DNA of 64,000 nucleotides. Source: Mucilaginibacter lacusdianchii (GTDB taxonomy: Bacteria > Bacteroidota > Bacteroidia > Sphingobacteriales > Sphingobacteriaceae). The stretch spans positions 1,084,908 to 1,148,907 of the forward strand of contig NZ_WSRW01000003.1 of the NCBI RefSeq assembly GCF_009770985.1, given 5' to 3'. The notes below the pieces were generated by a model. That model worked only from the letters and a program-made list of their open reading frames with translations, did no database searches and had not been told where the DNA came from. Positions 16,850-26,055 of this stretch are shown in pieces. The position numbers were made by a program, and so were the translations under genes. The first letter of the stretch is position 1. Every line of letters starts with the position of its first letter.

Positions 16850-17653
16850 ATGAAAATTAAATACTTACCGGTTTTACTTGCACTATCATGTTTCTTCTGT
16901 TCGTGTTTTAATAATAAATTGAACGGGCCGGCTGCTGATATTTATACCGATACACTAACCTATCAGTATTTGGAGGTAAAAAGCCGTGCAGATGATTGCG
17001 GTTCTAAGCCCGACAGCGGTTGTACAGTTGCGCATTTCAGATATCCGAAGTTTGATAACCAGCCTTTGTTGAATGATACCTTGGTTACCGGTGTGGCCAT
17101 GTTGATAGATCCGGCAAAAGGTGCAGCGGGTTTGCAAAGATTAAGCTGGTACTTTTTAGCAGATTACGATAACTTTAAACAAAGTCATCCAGACTGGAAA
17201 GGCAAATTTGAATTGGACACCAAAGCAAGTATTATACGGCAAGATTCGAGCTTGATAGCGGTGGAATTTAACGGTTATGAGTTTGCAGGCGGTGCACATG
17301 GCACATCGGCAATTCGATACCTGAACTGGAATACACAGTCACGTAAAAAAATTCAGTTAAAAGATATATTGAAGCCCGGTTATGAAACGCAGCTAACCAC
17401 AACTGCAGAAAAGATTTTCAGAAAACAGGAAAACCTGAGTGCAACAGCGTCATTAAGCCGCGATTACTTTTTTAAGGATGGTAAGTTCAGCTTAAATAAT
17501 AATTTTTTAATTACTCCTGTGGGCTTAAAATTTCTTTACAACCAAGGCGAAATTAAACCCAACGCGGCCGGACAAACTACTGTTGAAATTCCTTACGATC
17601 AAATTAAGTCAATTATTCAGCCCGAAACGGTTTTAGCAAGATACACTAATTAA
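16850..17653 (+). CDS. DUF3298/DUF4163 domain lipoprotein (RsiV-like extracytoplasmic fold)
   Basis: Protein of 267 residues beginning with a lipoprotein-like signal peptide; Cys19 (FFCSCFNN) is the likely lipidated residue, although Cys14 and Cys17 lie close by. The C-terminal half matches DUF3298: GYEFAGGAHGTSAIRYLNW (the GGAH motif), KIQLKDIL and FLITPVGLKFLYNQGEI. The family includes the extracytoplasmic domain of RsiV, an anti-sigma factor that binds lysozyme, but here there is no transmembrane anti-sigma part. Cell-envelope location is expected. Sits between a GNAT gene and the aspartate kinase with 1-bp and 0-bp gaps. Confidence 0.85.
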   Translation: MKIKYLPVLLALSCFFCSCFNNKLNGPAADIYTDTLTYQYLEVKSRADDCGSKPDSGCTVAHFRYPKFDNQPLLNDTLVTGVAMLIDPAKGAAGLQRLSWYFLADYDNFKQSHPDWKGKFELDTKASIIRQDSSLIAVEFNGYEFAGGAHGTSAIRYLNWNTQSRKKIQLKDILKPGYETQLTTTAEKIFRKQENLSATASLSRDYFFKDGKFSLNNNFLITPVGLKFLYNQGEIKPNAAGQTTVEIPYDQIKSIIQPETVLARYTN

Positions 17654-18925
17654 ATGCTGGTTTTCAAATTTGGAGGAGCGTCTGTAAAAGATGCTGAAGG
17701 TATAGCTAATTTGGCAAAAATTGTCAGTAACTACCAAGGCAATAAATTGCTGATTGTAGTATCAGCAATGGGCAAAATTACTAATGCGCTTGAAAAGCTT
17801 ACCAAAGCTTATTATAATCGGGATAGTGATGTTGATAAAATTTACGAAAGTATAAAAGCTTATCATTATAATATCCTACATGAATTGTTTAATGATGGAT
17901 CTGCAATATTCGATGACGTTGCGAATACATTTGTAGAGATAGACTGGATGCTGGAAGATGAGCCGCAGGATAGCTATGATTTCATATATGACCAACTGGT
18001 ATCTATTGGCGAACTGTTATCTACCAAAATTGTAAACGCCTATTTAAACAAAACCGGTATCAAAAGTCAATGGCTTGATGTACGCGGCTACGTGCATACA
18101 GACAATACTTACCGCGAAGGTATTGTAGATTGGGTAAAGACGAAACAATCTATACAACAAGACATTCCTGCCATGTTAAGCAAAGGCATTGTGGTAACGC
18201 AAGGATTTCTGGGAGGCACATCAGAAAATTTCACGACAACCTTGGGTCGTGAGGGATCTGATTATACTGCATCGATATTTGCATCATGTCTACAAGCAGA
18301 TTCAGTTACTGCCTGGAAAGATGTTCCGGGTATATTAAATGCCGATCCGAAACTTTTTCAGGATACGATTAAGTTTGACGAGTTGTCTTATACTGAAGCC
18401 ATTGAGATGACTTACTATGGTGCCAGCGTCATTCACCCAAAAACTATAAAGCCGTTACAGAACGCAGGTATTCCACTTTGCGTCAAATCATTTAATGCCC
18501 CGGAAGCGGTAGGAACCATCATAAAGGATACAGATAAGCGAAGTTTCGAAAAAGCTATCATCATTGTTAAGCAAAATCAAGTACTGTTATCTATATCCGC
18601 AAAAGATTATTCTTTTATTAATGAAAATCACTTAAGTGATATTTACCGGTTGTTTGCCAAAAATCACATTAAAGTAAATGTAGTTCAAACTTCAGCACTA
18701 AGCTTATCTGTTTGTTTTGATTACACGGACGACCGGTTTAATCCATTATTACAAGAATTGAAGCAAAGCTATAACACGAAATATAACAGCAATTTATCTT
18801 TGATTACATTAAGACATTATGAATATCCATTGCTAAGTAGCTTAACGCAGGGGAAAAATGTTTTATTGGAACAATTAAGCCGCAATACAGCTCAAATTGT
18901 GATTGAAGATTTCCGGACCGAATAA
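17654..18925 (+). CDS. lysC: Aspartate kinase (monofunctional)
   Basis: Catalyses ATP-dependent phosphorylation of aspartate, the first step toward lysine, threonine, methionine and diaminopimelate. The 423-residue protein opens with VFKFGGASV (amino-acid kinase entry motif, usually KFGGTS), has VVSAMGKITNAL (near 36), TLGREGSDYTA (near 195) and WKDVPGILNADP (near 222), and ends in ACT regulatory domains (from about 310). There is no fused homoserine dehydrogenase. The start codon directly follows the previous stop. The specific isoform and its feedback inhibitor cannot be told from sequence. Confidence 0.93.
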   Translation: MLVFKFGGASVKDAEGIANLAKIVSNYQGNKLLIVVSAMGKITNALEKLTKAYYNRDSDVDKIYESIKAYHYNILHELFNDGSAIFDDVANTFVEIDWMLEDEPQDSYDFIYDQLVSIGELLSTKIVNAYLNKTGIKSQWLDVRGYVHTDNTYREGIVDWVKTKQSIQQDIPAMLSKGIVVTQGFLGGTSENFTTTLGREGSDYTASIFASCLQADSVTAWKDVPGILNADPKLFQDTIKFDELSYTEAIEMTYYGASVIHPKTIKPLQNAGIPLCVKSFNAPEAVGTIIKDTDKRSFEKAIIIVKQNQVLLSISAKDYSFINENHLSDIYRLFAKNHIKVNVVQTSALSLSVCFDYTDDRFNPLLQELKQSYNTKYNSNLSLITLRHYEYPLLSSLTQGKNVLLEQLSRNTAQIVIEDFRTE

Positions 18926-18935
18926 ACGCTGTAAA

Positions 18936-20975
18936 CTAAACAATTTGTGGAATGAAAGCTTTAACACCCGGTATGGGATGAGTAGCCTCCGAAGTACCGC
19001 TGCCATTATAGGGTAGCGCTATTTTGAAACAAGATCCTTTGCCAACTTCACTTTCAACCCAGATTTTTCCGGAATTTGCCTCGATAAATTCTTTGCACAT
19101 CACTAAACCAAGGCTGGTACCAGTTTCGTTATTGGTACCCCTTGTGCTTTCAATGTTAATACTAAAAACGTCTTTCATGCGGTCTGGTGCAATGCCTACA
19201 CCAGTATCTTTAATCGAAAACATAATGGTATTAATTCGAAAATTTACCTTTGCATCTATTGTAATCAACCCGCCTAAGGGTGTGAATTTAATGGCATTTG
19301 AAAGTAAATTTCGGATAACAAACTCGAAGTGATCGGGGTCGGTTACAAACTTTATTTTCTCGTCAATACGGTTTTGTATATTTAGCTTTTTCTTGTCAGC
19401 AGCGCCGGATAACAAAGCCATGCTTCGTTCTACTACCAAGCTGGGCTGTAATTGATCAGGATTTAGACGGACGCCTTTTATTTGCATTTGTCCCCAGCGT
19501 AACAGCATGTTTAACGTTTCTAATGAAGCGCTGCTGGTAATAGCCAGTTTGTCAACCATAAATTTGCGCTCTTCTTCGGTAGTGTCATCATCATTTATGA
19601 TATAAAGCATATCAATGATTGATGCAAACGGCGAACGCAGATCGTGCCCCAATACTGAAAATAGTTTGTCTTTTACCGCATTGGATTCATGTAAGTTGGT
19701 GTTTGCCGTATTGAGCAACTTATTTAATTGACGGGTACGATGCAAAGTATAAGCTGCAGCGCCTAAAATTAAAATAGCACAAATGGCTATTATGGTTATA
19801 ATATTGTTTTTGAGCTCATCACGACTGTTTATCAGTCTCAGCTCTTTTACCTTAGCCCGTGACTTTTCCAGTTCATAAGCAGATTGCAAACTGGTAATTT
19901 GTTTGGACATACCCTGATAAAAAAAACTATCTGCAATTGCATGTTCCTTCTCTTTTAATTCAAGCGCCGCTTTGTAATTATTTTGCTGCCTGTAAAGCGC
20001 AGACATGTCGGCTAAAACTTCCATTTTTTGCTTGTGTGCGCCTTTGGCATTTACAAGATTATACGCCTCCTGAAAATACTGTATAGCAACGCGAGGACTG
20101 TCTTGTGATAGCGTTTCGGCAAGACCAGTAAGTGTTTGCAATTCCCTTAAATAATTCTGTATCGCCTTGGCTTTAGCCAGTGCCTGCTTCTGTAAACGAA
20201 TACTGTAATGTAAGTTACCTTTTTTAAGGTAAACCTTGGCCAGATTGTTCGTTAGCGTAATATTTAATCCCTGATATTGCGGCACATTGCTACGTGCTAT
20301 ACCTTTATTTAAATAAAATATAGCTTTATCGAAATTGCCGGTTTCCCGGTATATAACGCCAAAGTTGTTGCAGATATTAAGTGATAGGTTTGAAAAAGGC
20401 AGTGTCTTATCTAAACCTTCAGCTATTGTCAAATATTTTATAGCCACTTCATATTTCCGCTGGCCCATGTAGCCTTCAGCAAGTGTTAGATAAGCCTCCA
20501 TTTTACCGGCCACATTTTTACTTTTTTCAGCCACTTTTAATGCCTGTAAAAAATAGCCTATAGCTTTATCGTATTTTCCTTTTCTGAGCTCCACTACACC
20601 TAAACGCACTGTTTCAACACCGATGCCTTTAGTATTACCGACAACTTTGTAGATATTTAATGCCCGTAGATATTTTAATCTCGATTCTTCAAACCGGCCA
20701 AAGTTATCATCTATCATACCCAATTGATTAAGCATAACAGCAACACCACTATCATTCTTGGTTTTCTTTGAAAATTCGATTGCCTTTTCCGCAAAAAAAA
20801 TAGCCGAATCTGGCTTATAATAGCGGTACCGATTTACCAGCCGGTCATAATCTTTAATCGTAGGCTTATTGCAATTAGTATCAGTAGATAATTTAAGTGA
20901 GGGTGAAGCAGCACACAGTACAGTCTTGGTAAAAGCAAGAACAATAAATGAGAATAAATATCTCCAAAACTTCAA
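18936..20975 (-). CDS. TPR-containing sensor histidine kinase
   Basis: Protein of 679 residues: signal-like N-terminus, about seven tetratricopeptide repeats (residues 35-360, e.g. GKYDKAIGYFLQALKVAE), one transmembrane helix (about 391-411), a HisKA dimerisation helix with the phospho-acceptor His444 in SVLGHDLRSPF, and an HATPase domain with N box NLLSNAIKFTP, G1 IKDTGVGIAPDR and G2 GTSLGLVMCKEF. The TPR part would be periplasmic and sense an unknown signal. No response regulator gene is adjacent, so it is an orphan kinase. Tail-to-tail with the aspartate kinase, 10 bp apart. Confidence 0.93.
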   Translation of the reverse strand: MKFWRYLFSFIVLAFTKTVLCAASPSLKLSTDTNCNKPTIKDYDRLVNRYRYYKPDSAIFFAEKAIEFSKKTKNDSGVAVMLNQLGMIDDNFGRFEESRLKYLRALNIYKVVGNTKGIGVETVRLGVVELRKGKYDKAIGYFLQALKVAEKSKNVAGKMEAYLTLAEGYMGQRKYEVAIKYLTIAEGLDKTLPFSNLSLNICNNFGVIYRETGNFDKAIFYLNKGIARSNVPQYQGLNITLTNNLAKVYLKKGNLHYSIRLQKQALAKAKAIQNYLRELQTLTGLAETLSQDSPRVAIQYFQEAYNLVNAKGAHKQKMEVLADMSALYRQQNNYKAALELKEKEHAIADSFFYQGMSKQITSLQSAYELEKSRAKVKELRLINSRDELKNNIITIIAICAILILGAAAYTLHRTRQLNKLLNTANTNLHESNAVKDKLFSVLGHDLRSPFASIIDMLYIINDDDTTEEERKFMVDKLAITSSASLETLNMLLRWGQMQIKGVRLNPDQLQPSLVVERSMALLSGAADKKKLNIQNRIDEKIKFVTDPDHFEFVIRNLLSNAIKFTPLGGLITIDAKVNFRINTIMFSIKDTGVGIAPDRMKDVFSINIESTRGTNNETGTSLGLVMCKEFIEANSGKIWVESEVGKGSCFKIALPYNGSGTSEATHPIPGVKAFIPQIV

Positions 20976-21055
20976 TGGCTGTGTACTTTAGTTAAGTATG
21001 TATACGGTAATTACGCACCTAAGTTATGAATATACAGCCTAATTTTAAAGCAAAA

Positions 21056-21063
21056 TAGGTTTG
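21056..21063 (+). promoter_or_regulatory. Possible -7 element upstream of the MG2/plug protein
   Basis: TAGGTTTG fits TAnnTTTG but no -33 TTG is placed well and the gene starts 186 bp later, so this is weak. Confidence 0.25.
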
Positions 21064-21165
21064 ACGACGTGATTTAACTAGTTACAGCGTATTGCGTAAC
21101 AACTAAGTTACAGGCAATAAATAATATCAAGATGCTCTAAGCGTAAAAATTACTGCTATATGTAA

Positions 21166-21192
21166 AAATATGTTAAACGGCCTAACATATTT
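21166..21192. repeat. 10-bp inverted repeat in leader region
   Basis: AAATATGTTA (21166-21175) and TAACATATTT (21183-21192) flank a 7-base spacer AACGGCC. It lies 57 bp upstream of the ATG at 21249 and could be an operator or a leader hairpin. Confidence 0.5.
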
Positions 21193-21248
21193 ACTTGAAT
21201 AACAATCAATCCGTAACTTAGCCAATGTTATATAAATTACCCTTGTAC

Positions 21249-23984
21249 ATGAATGTTTGCAGATTTTTAAAGTCGCTATTTGTTCTGATTTGTATGGCAT
21301 CCATGCCAGCACTTGCACAAACAGATAGTGTAAGCATTAACACTATAGTTGATAAAACTCAAAAATACCTCGACTCCCGCCCTACCGAGAAGGTTTATAT
21401 GCATTTAGATAAACCGTATTACGCAGTTGGTGATAGTATCTGGTTTAAATGTTACGTTGCTGTTGATTTACATCAACCATCGCCGCTTAGCAAAATTGTT
21501 TATGTAGAAGTTTTGGCCAAGGGCGATTCATTGGTGCAATTTCTTAAACTACCGGTGCAAAACAGTATGGCAACCGGATGCCTCCCCTTGGTGTCCACAA
21601 ATTATCAGCAAGGCAATTATCGTATTAGGGCGTACACCAAATGGATGACAAACAGTGACCCTTCCTATTTTTTCGACAAAACAATAGCTATTGGTAACGC
21701 CATTGAAAACAAAGTACTTACAAAAATCACTTACAGCAACGCTGCTACTGGTAAAAATGGAAAATTAGCTGCGCGAATTTTATATCAGGATCAGCAAAGT
21801 GTGGCTTATGCCAACAAAAAAGTGAACTGGACTGTGCAAAATCAAGATGGCACAGTTATGAAAGGAAAAGGAACTACCGATGCAAGTGGTTATTTTAATG
21901 TTTCTTTGAATGATAATAAGTCAACTGATATTAGCAATGCAACTTTAGTAACAACGTTAGAACTTGAGAGCAGAAAAGCAGTAACCAGAACGTTTCCTTT
22001 GCGAACAGGCGTAAATAATTACGATGTGCAGTTCTTTCCCGAAGGAGGTGATTTAATAGAAGGTGTAAATTCCGTTGTTGCATTTAAGGCCATAAAACCA
22101 GATGGTTTTGGCACTGATATCAAAGGTACCTTAACAGACAACGAAGGAAAAACGCTGGCTACGATATCCGCTCAACATTTAGGAATGGGATTGTTTACAT
22201 TTACACCAGAAAGTGGAAAAACCTATAAAGTTAACGTTGTATTTCCAGACGGATCACAAAATAGCTATACTCTTCCAAAAGCAAAAACCAGTGGCGTTGC
22301 ATTAAGGGTTAATACAAAAGATCCTGCTAAGGTAATTTTAAAAATATCTGCTAATGAGCCATATTTTCAAGCAAATCAGAATAAATCGGTTTACATTATA
22401 GCGCAGTGTTCTGGTGCCATATGTTACGCTGCCAGAGCTACTTTAAAACAACAGTTAATTCCAGTTGAATTGCCTAAAGACAAGCTCAAAGCCGGAACCA
22501 TTCAAATAACAGTCCTTTCGACCAGTGGCGAAGCATTATGTGAGCGTTTAGCATTTGTTTGGAAAGATGCTGAAATGTTGAACGTATCAGTATCTACAGA
22601 CAAACCATCTTACACCCGCCGACAAAAAGTTCAACTAAATATATCGGCCAAAGCAGCAGCAGCACCTGCCGAAGGAAATTTCTCGGTGTCGGTTGTTGAC
22701 GAAACCAAAACGCCTTTTGATGATAATGCGAGCTCTACTATTTTAACTAACCTGCTATTACAGTCGGATGTGAAGGGTTATGTTGAAAAGCCCAATTATT
22801 ATTTTAACCGCACTGACGAAAAAAAGTTAGGTGATTTAGATTTGGTTATGCTTACCCAAGGCTATAGGCGTTTTTCTTACAAAGGCGTTTTAGCCGGAAC
22901 GCTTCCACCATATTCTTATTTACCTGAGCAAGGCATGGAAATATCCGGTACATTACGCACACTAAACGGGATGCCGGTTAAAGGTGGTAATGTGCGGATA
23001 GTTATTCCTAATAAAAACTATTCGGCAAATGCTGTTACAAATGTTGAAGGAGAATTTAAATTCTCTAATCTCGCATTTGAAGATTCATCGCAGGTAACCA
23101 TCAATGCGCGCAACAACGTGCGGGCAAACAATTTGATGCTGATGATGAACAACACATCAGGCAAAAGCCCGGGTTTGCCGCCAAACCCTAACGTTGCCGA
23201 AGAGGTGCTAAATATTGACAGTGCTTTAAATCCGTATTTACAAAATAGCAAAAGAGTTTATGATAATTCACACCAACTGCGAGAGGTTGTAATCAAAAGC
23301 ACTGCAATACCCAAAACAACCAGCCATAGAGATTATCCTAGTTTATCCGGCCTGTCAAGCCAACCCGATCATTTGGTAACCAGTAATCAATTAGGTGCAT
23401 GCAACAACTTTTTAATGTGTGCTTCTGCCATGCTTCCTGGTATTACATATGATAATGGCGCATTTTATATAACCCGCGATTACAATAGTGGCAATCGCAC
23501 ACCAACGCAGGTATTTGTAAAAGGTATGCCGGTTGATGTAACTTATTTGAACTCCATAAATATGAGTGAGATCGAGTCGGTAGAAATATTTTTAAAGGAC
23601 GAATTAGGTACAGTGAACCGGACTTACAACAGTAATGGTGCTATTGTAATTAACATGAAAAAAATTGAAACCAAGCGCATTACCCTTGCCGAACTTCAGC
23701 AACTGGCGCCACCACCTTACATCATAAATATGGTACCTAAAGGCTTTGATGAGGCTAAAGAATTTTACTCGCCCCGTTACGAAGTTAAACAAGGTAATAT
23801 TGCAGGCAATGATTTGCGTACAACCATTTACTGGAATCCAAATGTGAATACATTTAAAACAACCGGCGCTGCAACCCTTAGCTTTTACAATGCCGACAGT
23901 AAAGGAACTTATAAGATTATTGTAGAGGGCTGGGACAAGGAAGGAAATTTAGGCAGGTCTGTTTATCGTATTAAAGTAGAATAA
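21249..23984 (+). CDS. Large secreted MG2-like protein with orphan TonB-plug domain
   Basis: Starting at 21249 the protein has 911 residues with a Sec signal peptide ending MPALAQ. After it comes a macroglobulin-like segment typical of Bacteroidota (EKVYMHLDKPYYAVGDSIWF, about residues 40-60). A carboxypeptidase-regulatory-like beta-sandwich follows around 570-630 (GMPVKGGNVRIV), then a TonB-receptor plug-like domain around 715-820 (FVKGMPVDVTYLNSINMSEI and ESVEIFLKDE), but no beta-barrel follows. The last 80 residues resemble the closing domain of similar proteins (GTYKIIVEGWD). Likely outer-membrane or periplasmic; function unknown. Confidence 0.8.
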   Translation: MNVCRFLKSLFVLICMASMPALAQTDSVSINTIVDKTQKYLDSRPTEKVYMHLDKPYYAVGDSIWFKCYVAVDLHQPSPLSKIVYVEVLAKGDSLVQFLKLPVQNSMATGCLPLVSTNYQQGNYRIRAYTKWMTNSDPSYFFDKTIAIGNAIENKVLTKITYSNAATGKNGKLAARILYQDQQSVAYANKKVNWTVQNQDGTVMKGKGTTDASGYFNVSLNDNKSTDISNATLVTTLELESRKAVTRTFPLRTGVNNYDVQFFPEGGDLIEGVNSVVAFKAIKPDGFGTDIKGTLTDNEGKTLATISAQHLGMGLFTFTPESGKTYKVNVVFPDGSQNSYTLPKAKTSGVALRVNTKDPAKVILKISANEPYFQANQNKSVYIIAQCSGAICYAARATLKQQLIPVELPKDKLKAGTIQITVLSTSGEALCERLAFVWKDAEMLNVSVSTDKPSYTRRQKVQLNISAKAAAAPAEGNFSVSVVDETKTPFDDNASSTILTNLLLQSDVKGYVEKPNYYFNRTDEKKLGDLDLVMLTQGYRRFSYKGVLAGTLPPYSYLPEQGMEISGTLRTLNGMPVKGGNVRIVIPNKNYSANAVTNVEGEFKFSNLAFEDSSQVTINARNNVRANNLMLMMNNTSGKSPGLPPNPNVAEEVLNIDSALNPYLQNSKRVYDNSHQLREVVIKSTAIPKTTSHRDYPSLSGLSSQPDHLVTSNQLGACNNFLMCASAMLPGITYDNGAFYITRDYNSGNRTPTQVFVKGMPVDVTYLNSINMSEIESVEIFLKDELGTVNRTYNSNGAIVINMKKIETKRITLAELQQLAPPPYIINMVPKGFDEAKEFYSPRYEVKQGNIAGNDLRTTIYWNPNVNTFKTTGAATLSFYNADSKGTYKIIVEGWDKEGNLGRSVYRIKVE

Positions 23985-24080
23985 CACCACATTCAACTTC
24001 AAAAGCGTTCTTATAGAATTTAGTTGATTAAAATCTTTATGCTATTGTAACTGTTATCTATGAAAGTAATAAAATAAAGT

Positions 24081-24311
24081 ATGAAGCTGTTACAAAATTC
24101 GTTTGTAAAATTAACTGGCGCAAAAGGCGTTGGTGCCGAAGCCATAGGTGCTATGGCTGTAGGCGCTCTATCTATTGGCGCTATTGCAATAGGTGCTGTA
24201 GCAATAGCAAAAGTCGCCATTAAACGAATGGCAATTAAAGAGTTGGAAGTGGGCAAACTTACCGTTGGAGAACTGGTAATCAAAAAACAACAAACAGAAC
24301 AGGCAGAATAA
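24081..24311 (+). CDS. Small protein of tandem five-residue repeats
   Basis: Protein of 76 residues. From residue 17 to 67 an Ile or Val occurs at exactly every fifth position (17, 22, 27, 32, 37, 42, 47, 52, 57, 62, 67), and Met/Leu/Ile/Val occurs two residues before each from 25 on. The unit is (G/A/K)-(A/K/E/R)-hydrophobic-(A/S/T)-(I/V). Early units are GAxAI and membrane-friendly; later ones are charged (KRMAI, KELEV, GKLTV). This pattern suggests a beta-solenoid akin to pentapeptide-repeat proteins, although the core residues differ. The opposite strand also has an open frame here, but only because of the repeat. The stop codon lies in a terminator stem. Confidence 0.7.
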   Translation: MKLLQNSFVKLTGAKGVGAEAIGAMAVGALSIGAIAIGAVAIAKVAIKRMAIKELEVGKLTVGELVIKKQQTEQAE

Positions 24312-24331
24312 TATTTATTCTGCCTGTTCTG
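24295..24331. terminator. 17-bp stem terminator after the pentad-repeat gene
   Basis: Arms 24295-24311 and 24315-24331 are perfectly complementary around a 3-base loop and include the stop codon of the repeat gene. Followed by a short T-run (TTTAAAG). It also lies at the 3' end of the convergent beta-helix gene. Confidence 0.75.
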
Positions 24332-24355
24332 TTTAAAGTAAATAACTGCACTGAT

Positions 24356-25675
24356 TTAATATTCATACGCCCCTATATCAGGCAGACTGCCCTGCGCTCG
24401 TCTTTTTCCATCAAAATCAGTAATACTATATATATTTTCACGACCGTGGTTAATAGCCGGGCTATTACTTCTAAGCCGGAAATTGGCTTTTAAGCTGTTA
24501 GCAGGCATAACAAAAGCCGGGTTTATTCCACTGAAAGACGACTTGCTGGTCACCGATATTTTTTCTTTGCCTGGACTTGTTACATTGTAATGCAAGTTGT
24601 TCTCATACATTAAATGAGTATTTTGGTAATTGGAGTTTATAAATGCATCAGAATCTGCTACCAAAATGTTGTTCACAATTTTATTGTCATCGCCGATACC
24701 TGATAGAATTTGCCCTGCGTTAAAGTCCTTGCTCCTAGAGTTGCAATAAGCTGTGTTATTTACGATGTCGATATGATCACTTTGAAAAGTATGTATACCG
24801 GTTCCACCATTATACCAGCATACATTGTTGGCAATAAGCGTGCGGGCATTGTAGGGCCCCAGTTTGGAACCGTTTTGTTTGCTTCTGAAGTCGTCTACAA
24901 TGATACCATTACCATCGTAAATCTTGCACAACTTAAACCAGGGTACCAGCGATCTATTATTATAACATAAATTGCGGGTGATAAAATTATGATACCCTTT
25001 TGCCCTATCAGAGTTCCAAAACTGGTACAACGAAATACCGCTTGTTCCAAAAATGGAGTAAAGGCTATTCGCATAAACAACATTTTCGTCCACCGTCACA
25101 TAATCACATTGTGACACGCCAATCCCCCCTCCCGGACAATCGTGTACTGTGTTTTTTGCTATAACAATGTGATGCGAATGTTTTTTGTTTCGACCGTCTA
25201 CCTGAATGCCATTGCCATTGTATTTAGGATCGACTTTTCCTTTTTTATTGGCACAACTTTGCGGCTGTACCAAAGCTTTTGAAAGCTCGATATTGGCATT
25301 GGCTCCAGTAACTTCAAACCCCATAATCTTGATATAACTGGCGCCGTTGGTAACTGATAACCCTGCCCAACCATTAAAGCTGATAATTGGATGCTGGTTT
25401 GGGTAATTTGTGTAAACTATGTATTTATCTTTTTTACCGCTCCTAATAATATTTACAACATTACATGCAGGACATTCATTGGTATAGGTACCATTCATAA
25501 CAAAAACAGTGTCGCCCGGCTTAGTAATATCTGCTGCTTCCTGGATACTTTTTTTGGGTTTGGATGCACTTGTGCCGCCAAACTTTGTATTTCCGTATTT
25601 TGAACTTACGTAATAGTTTTTGGAGTAGACATAATTGCAAACAAGCATCAGCAACAATAAGTAAGTGTATTTCAT
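24356..25675 (-). CDS. Secreted right-handed beta-helix protein (left flank of EPS locus)
   Basis: The ATG at 25675 gives a 439-residue protein with a signal peptide (KYTYLLLLMLVCNYVYS); the frame is open further upstream but without sense. The mature N-terminus (NYYVSSKYGN, then KPKKSIQEAADITKPGDTVF) is the typical start of Bacteroidota parallel beta-helix proteins, followed by a ladder of short repeats (IVIAKNTVHDCPGGGIG, TLIANNVCWYNGGTGIH, DIVNNTAYCN) characteristic of NosD/pectate-lyase folds. It ends with the LPDIGAYEY tail common in such proteins. It may cleave or bind a polysaccharide, perhaps that made by the adjacent locus; this is an inference. Confidence 0.88.
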   Translation of the reverse strand: MKYTYLLLLMLVCNYVYSKNYYVSSKYGNTKFGGTSASKPKKSIQEAADITKPGDTVFVMNGTYTNECPACNVVNIIRSGKKDKYIVYTNYPNQHPIISFNGWAGLSVTNGASYIKIMGFEVTGANANIELSKALVQPQSCANKKGKVDPKYNGNGIQVDGRNKKHSHHIVIAKNTVHDCPGGGIGVSQCDYVTVDENVVYANSLYSIFGTSGISLYQFWNSDRAKGYHNFITRNLCYNNRSLVPWFKLCKIYDGNGIIVDDFRSKQNGSKLGPYNARTLIANNVCWYNGGTGIHTFQSDHIDIVNNTAYCNSRSKDFNAGQILSGIGDDNKIVNNILVADSDAFINSNYQNTHLMYENNLHYNVTSPGKEKISVTSKSSFSGINPAFVMPANSLKANFRLRSNSPAINHGRENIYSITDFDGKRRAQGSLPDIGAYEY

Positions 25676-26055
25676 ACAATGTAAGTATATAAAAGAAAAC
25701 ATTACTGTTAATGGAATACAACAATAGTTGTTTTTACTTTTTTGGTAAAAGATTTTTATAACTTTTATAAGCAGACAGTACAATCGTGATTAAATCTCAA
25801 TATGGGCAAAATATTACACAATATGTGGAGGCTTTTACGCTTAATATAGAAATGAATATAATTTATTATTAATTAATATTTTTGTGCCAAAAAATATTAA
25901 CACTACTGCGCAAACTTGAAGTCTATCATTAAGATTTGTTCTGGCATAAAAATTGGGAACTTTGGACAGTTATACTTTAATATTATTTATAATTTATTTC
26001 ACTTATAGAAATAATTATTCTTATAATAAATAATATTCGCTTCAACTACTGACCT
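25676..26055. other. 380-bp AT-rich intergenic region before the EPS locus
   Basis: Very AT-rich gap between the divergent beta-helix gene and the first EPS gene. It holds a 10-bp inverted repeat (25874-25899) that overlaps a TATTTTTG -7-like element, and several T-tracts. No small gene was found. It presumably carries the promoter of the EPS operon. Confidence 0.6.
25874..25899. promoter_or_regulatory. Inverted repeat overlapping a -7-like element upstream of EPS operon
   Basis: TAATATTTTT (25874-25883) and AAAAATATTA (25890-25899) around a 6-base spacer. TATTTTTG at 25877-25884 fits TAnnTTTG on the plus strand. A regulator binding the dyad could control the EPS operon; AT-richness makes chance occurrence possible. 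Confidence 0.35.

Noticed and set aside
24020..24283. Open frame on the minus strand with repeated Ala/Ile/Pro five-residue units
   Set aside because: It is the mirror of the plus-strand pentad-repeat gene; 15-bp periodic DNA opens both strands. The plus strand has the better start, charge pattern and terminator placement.
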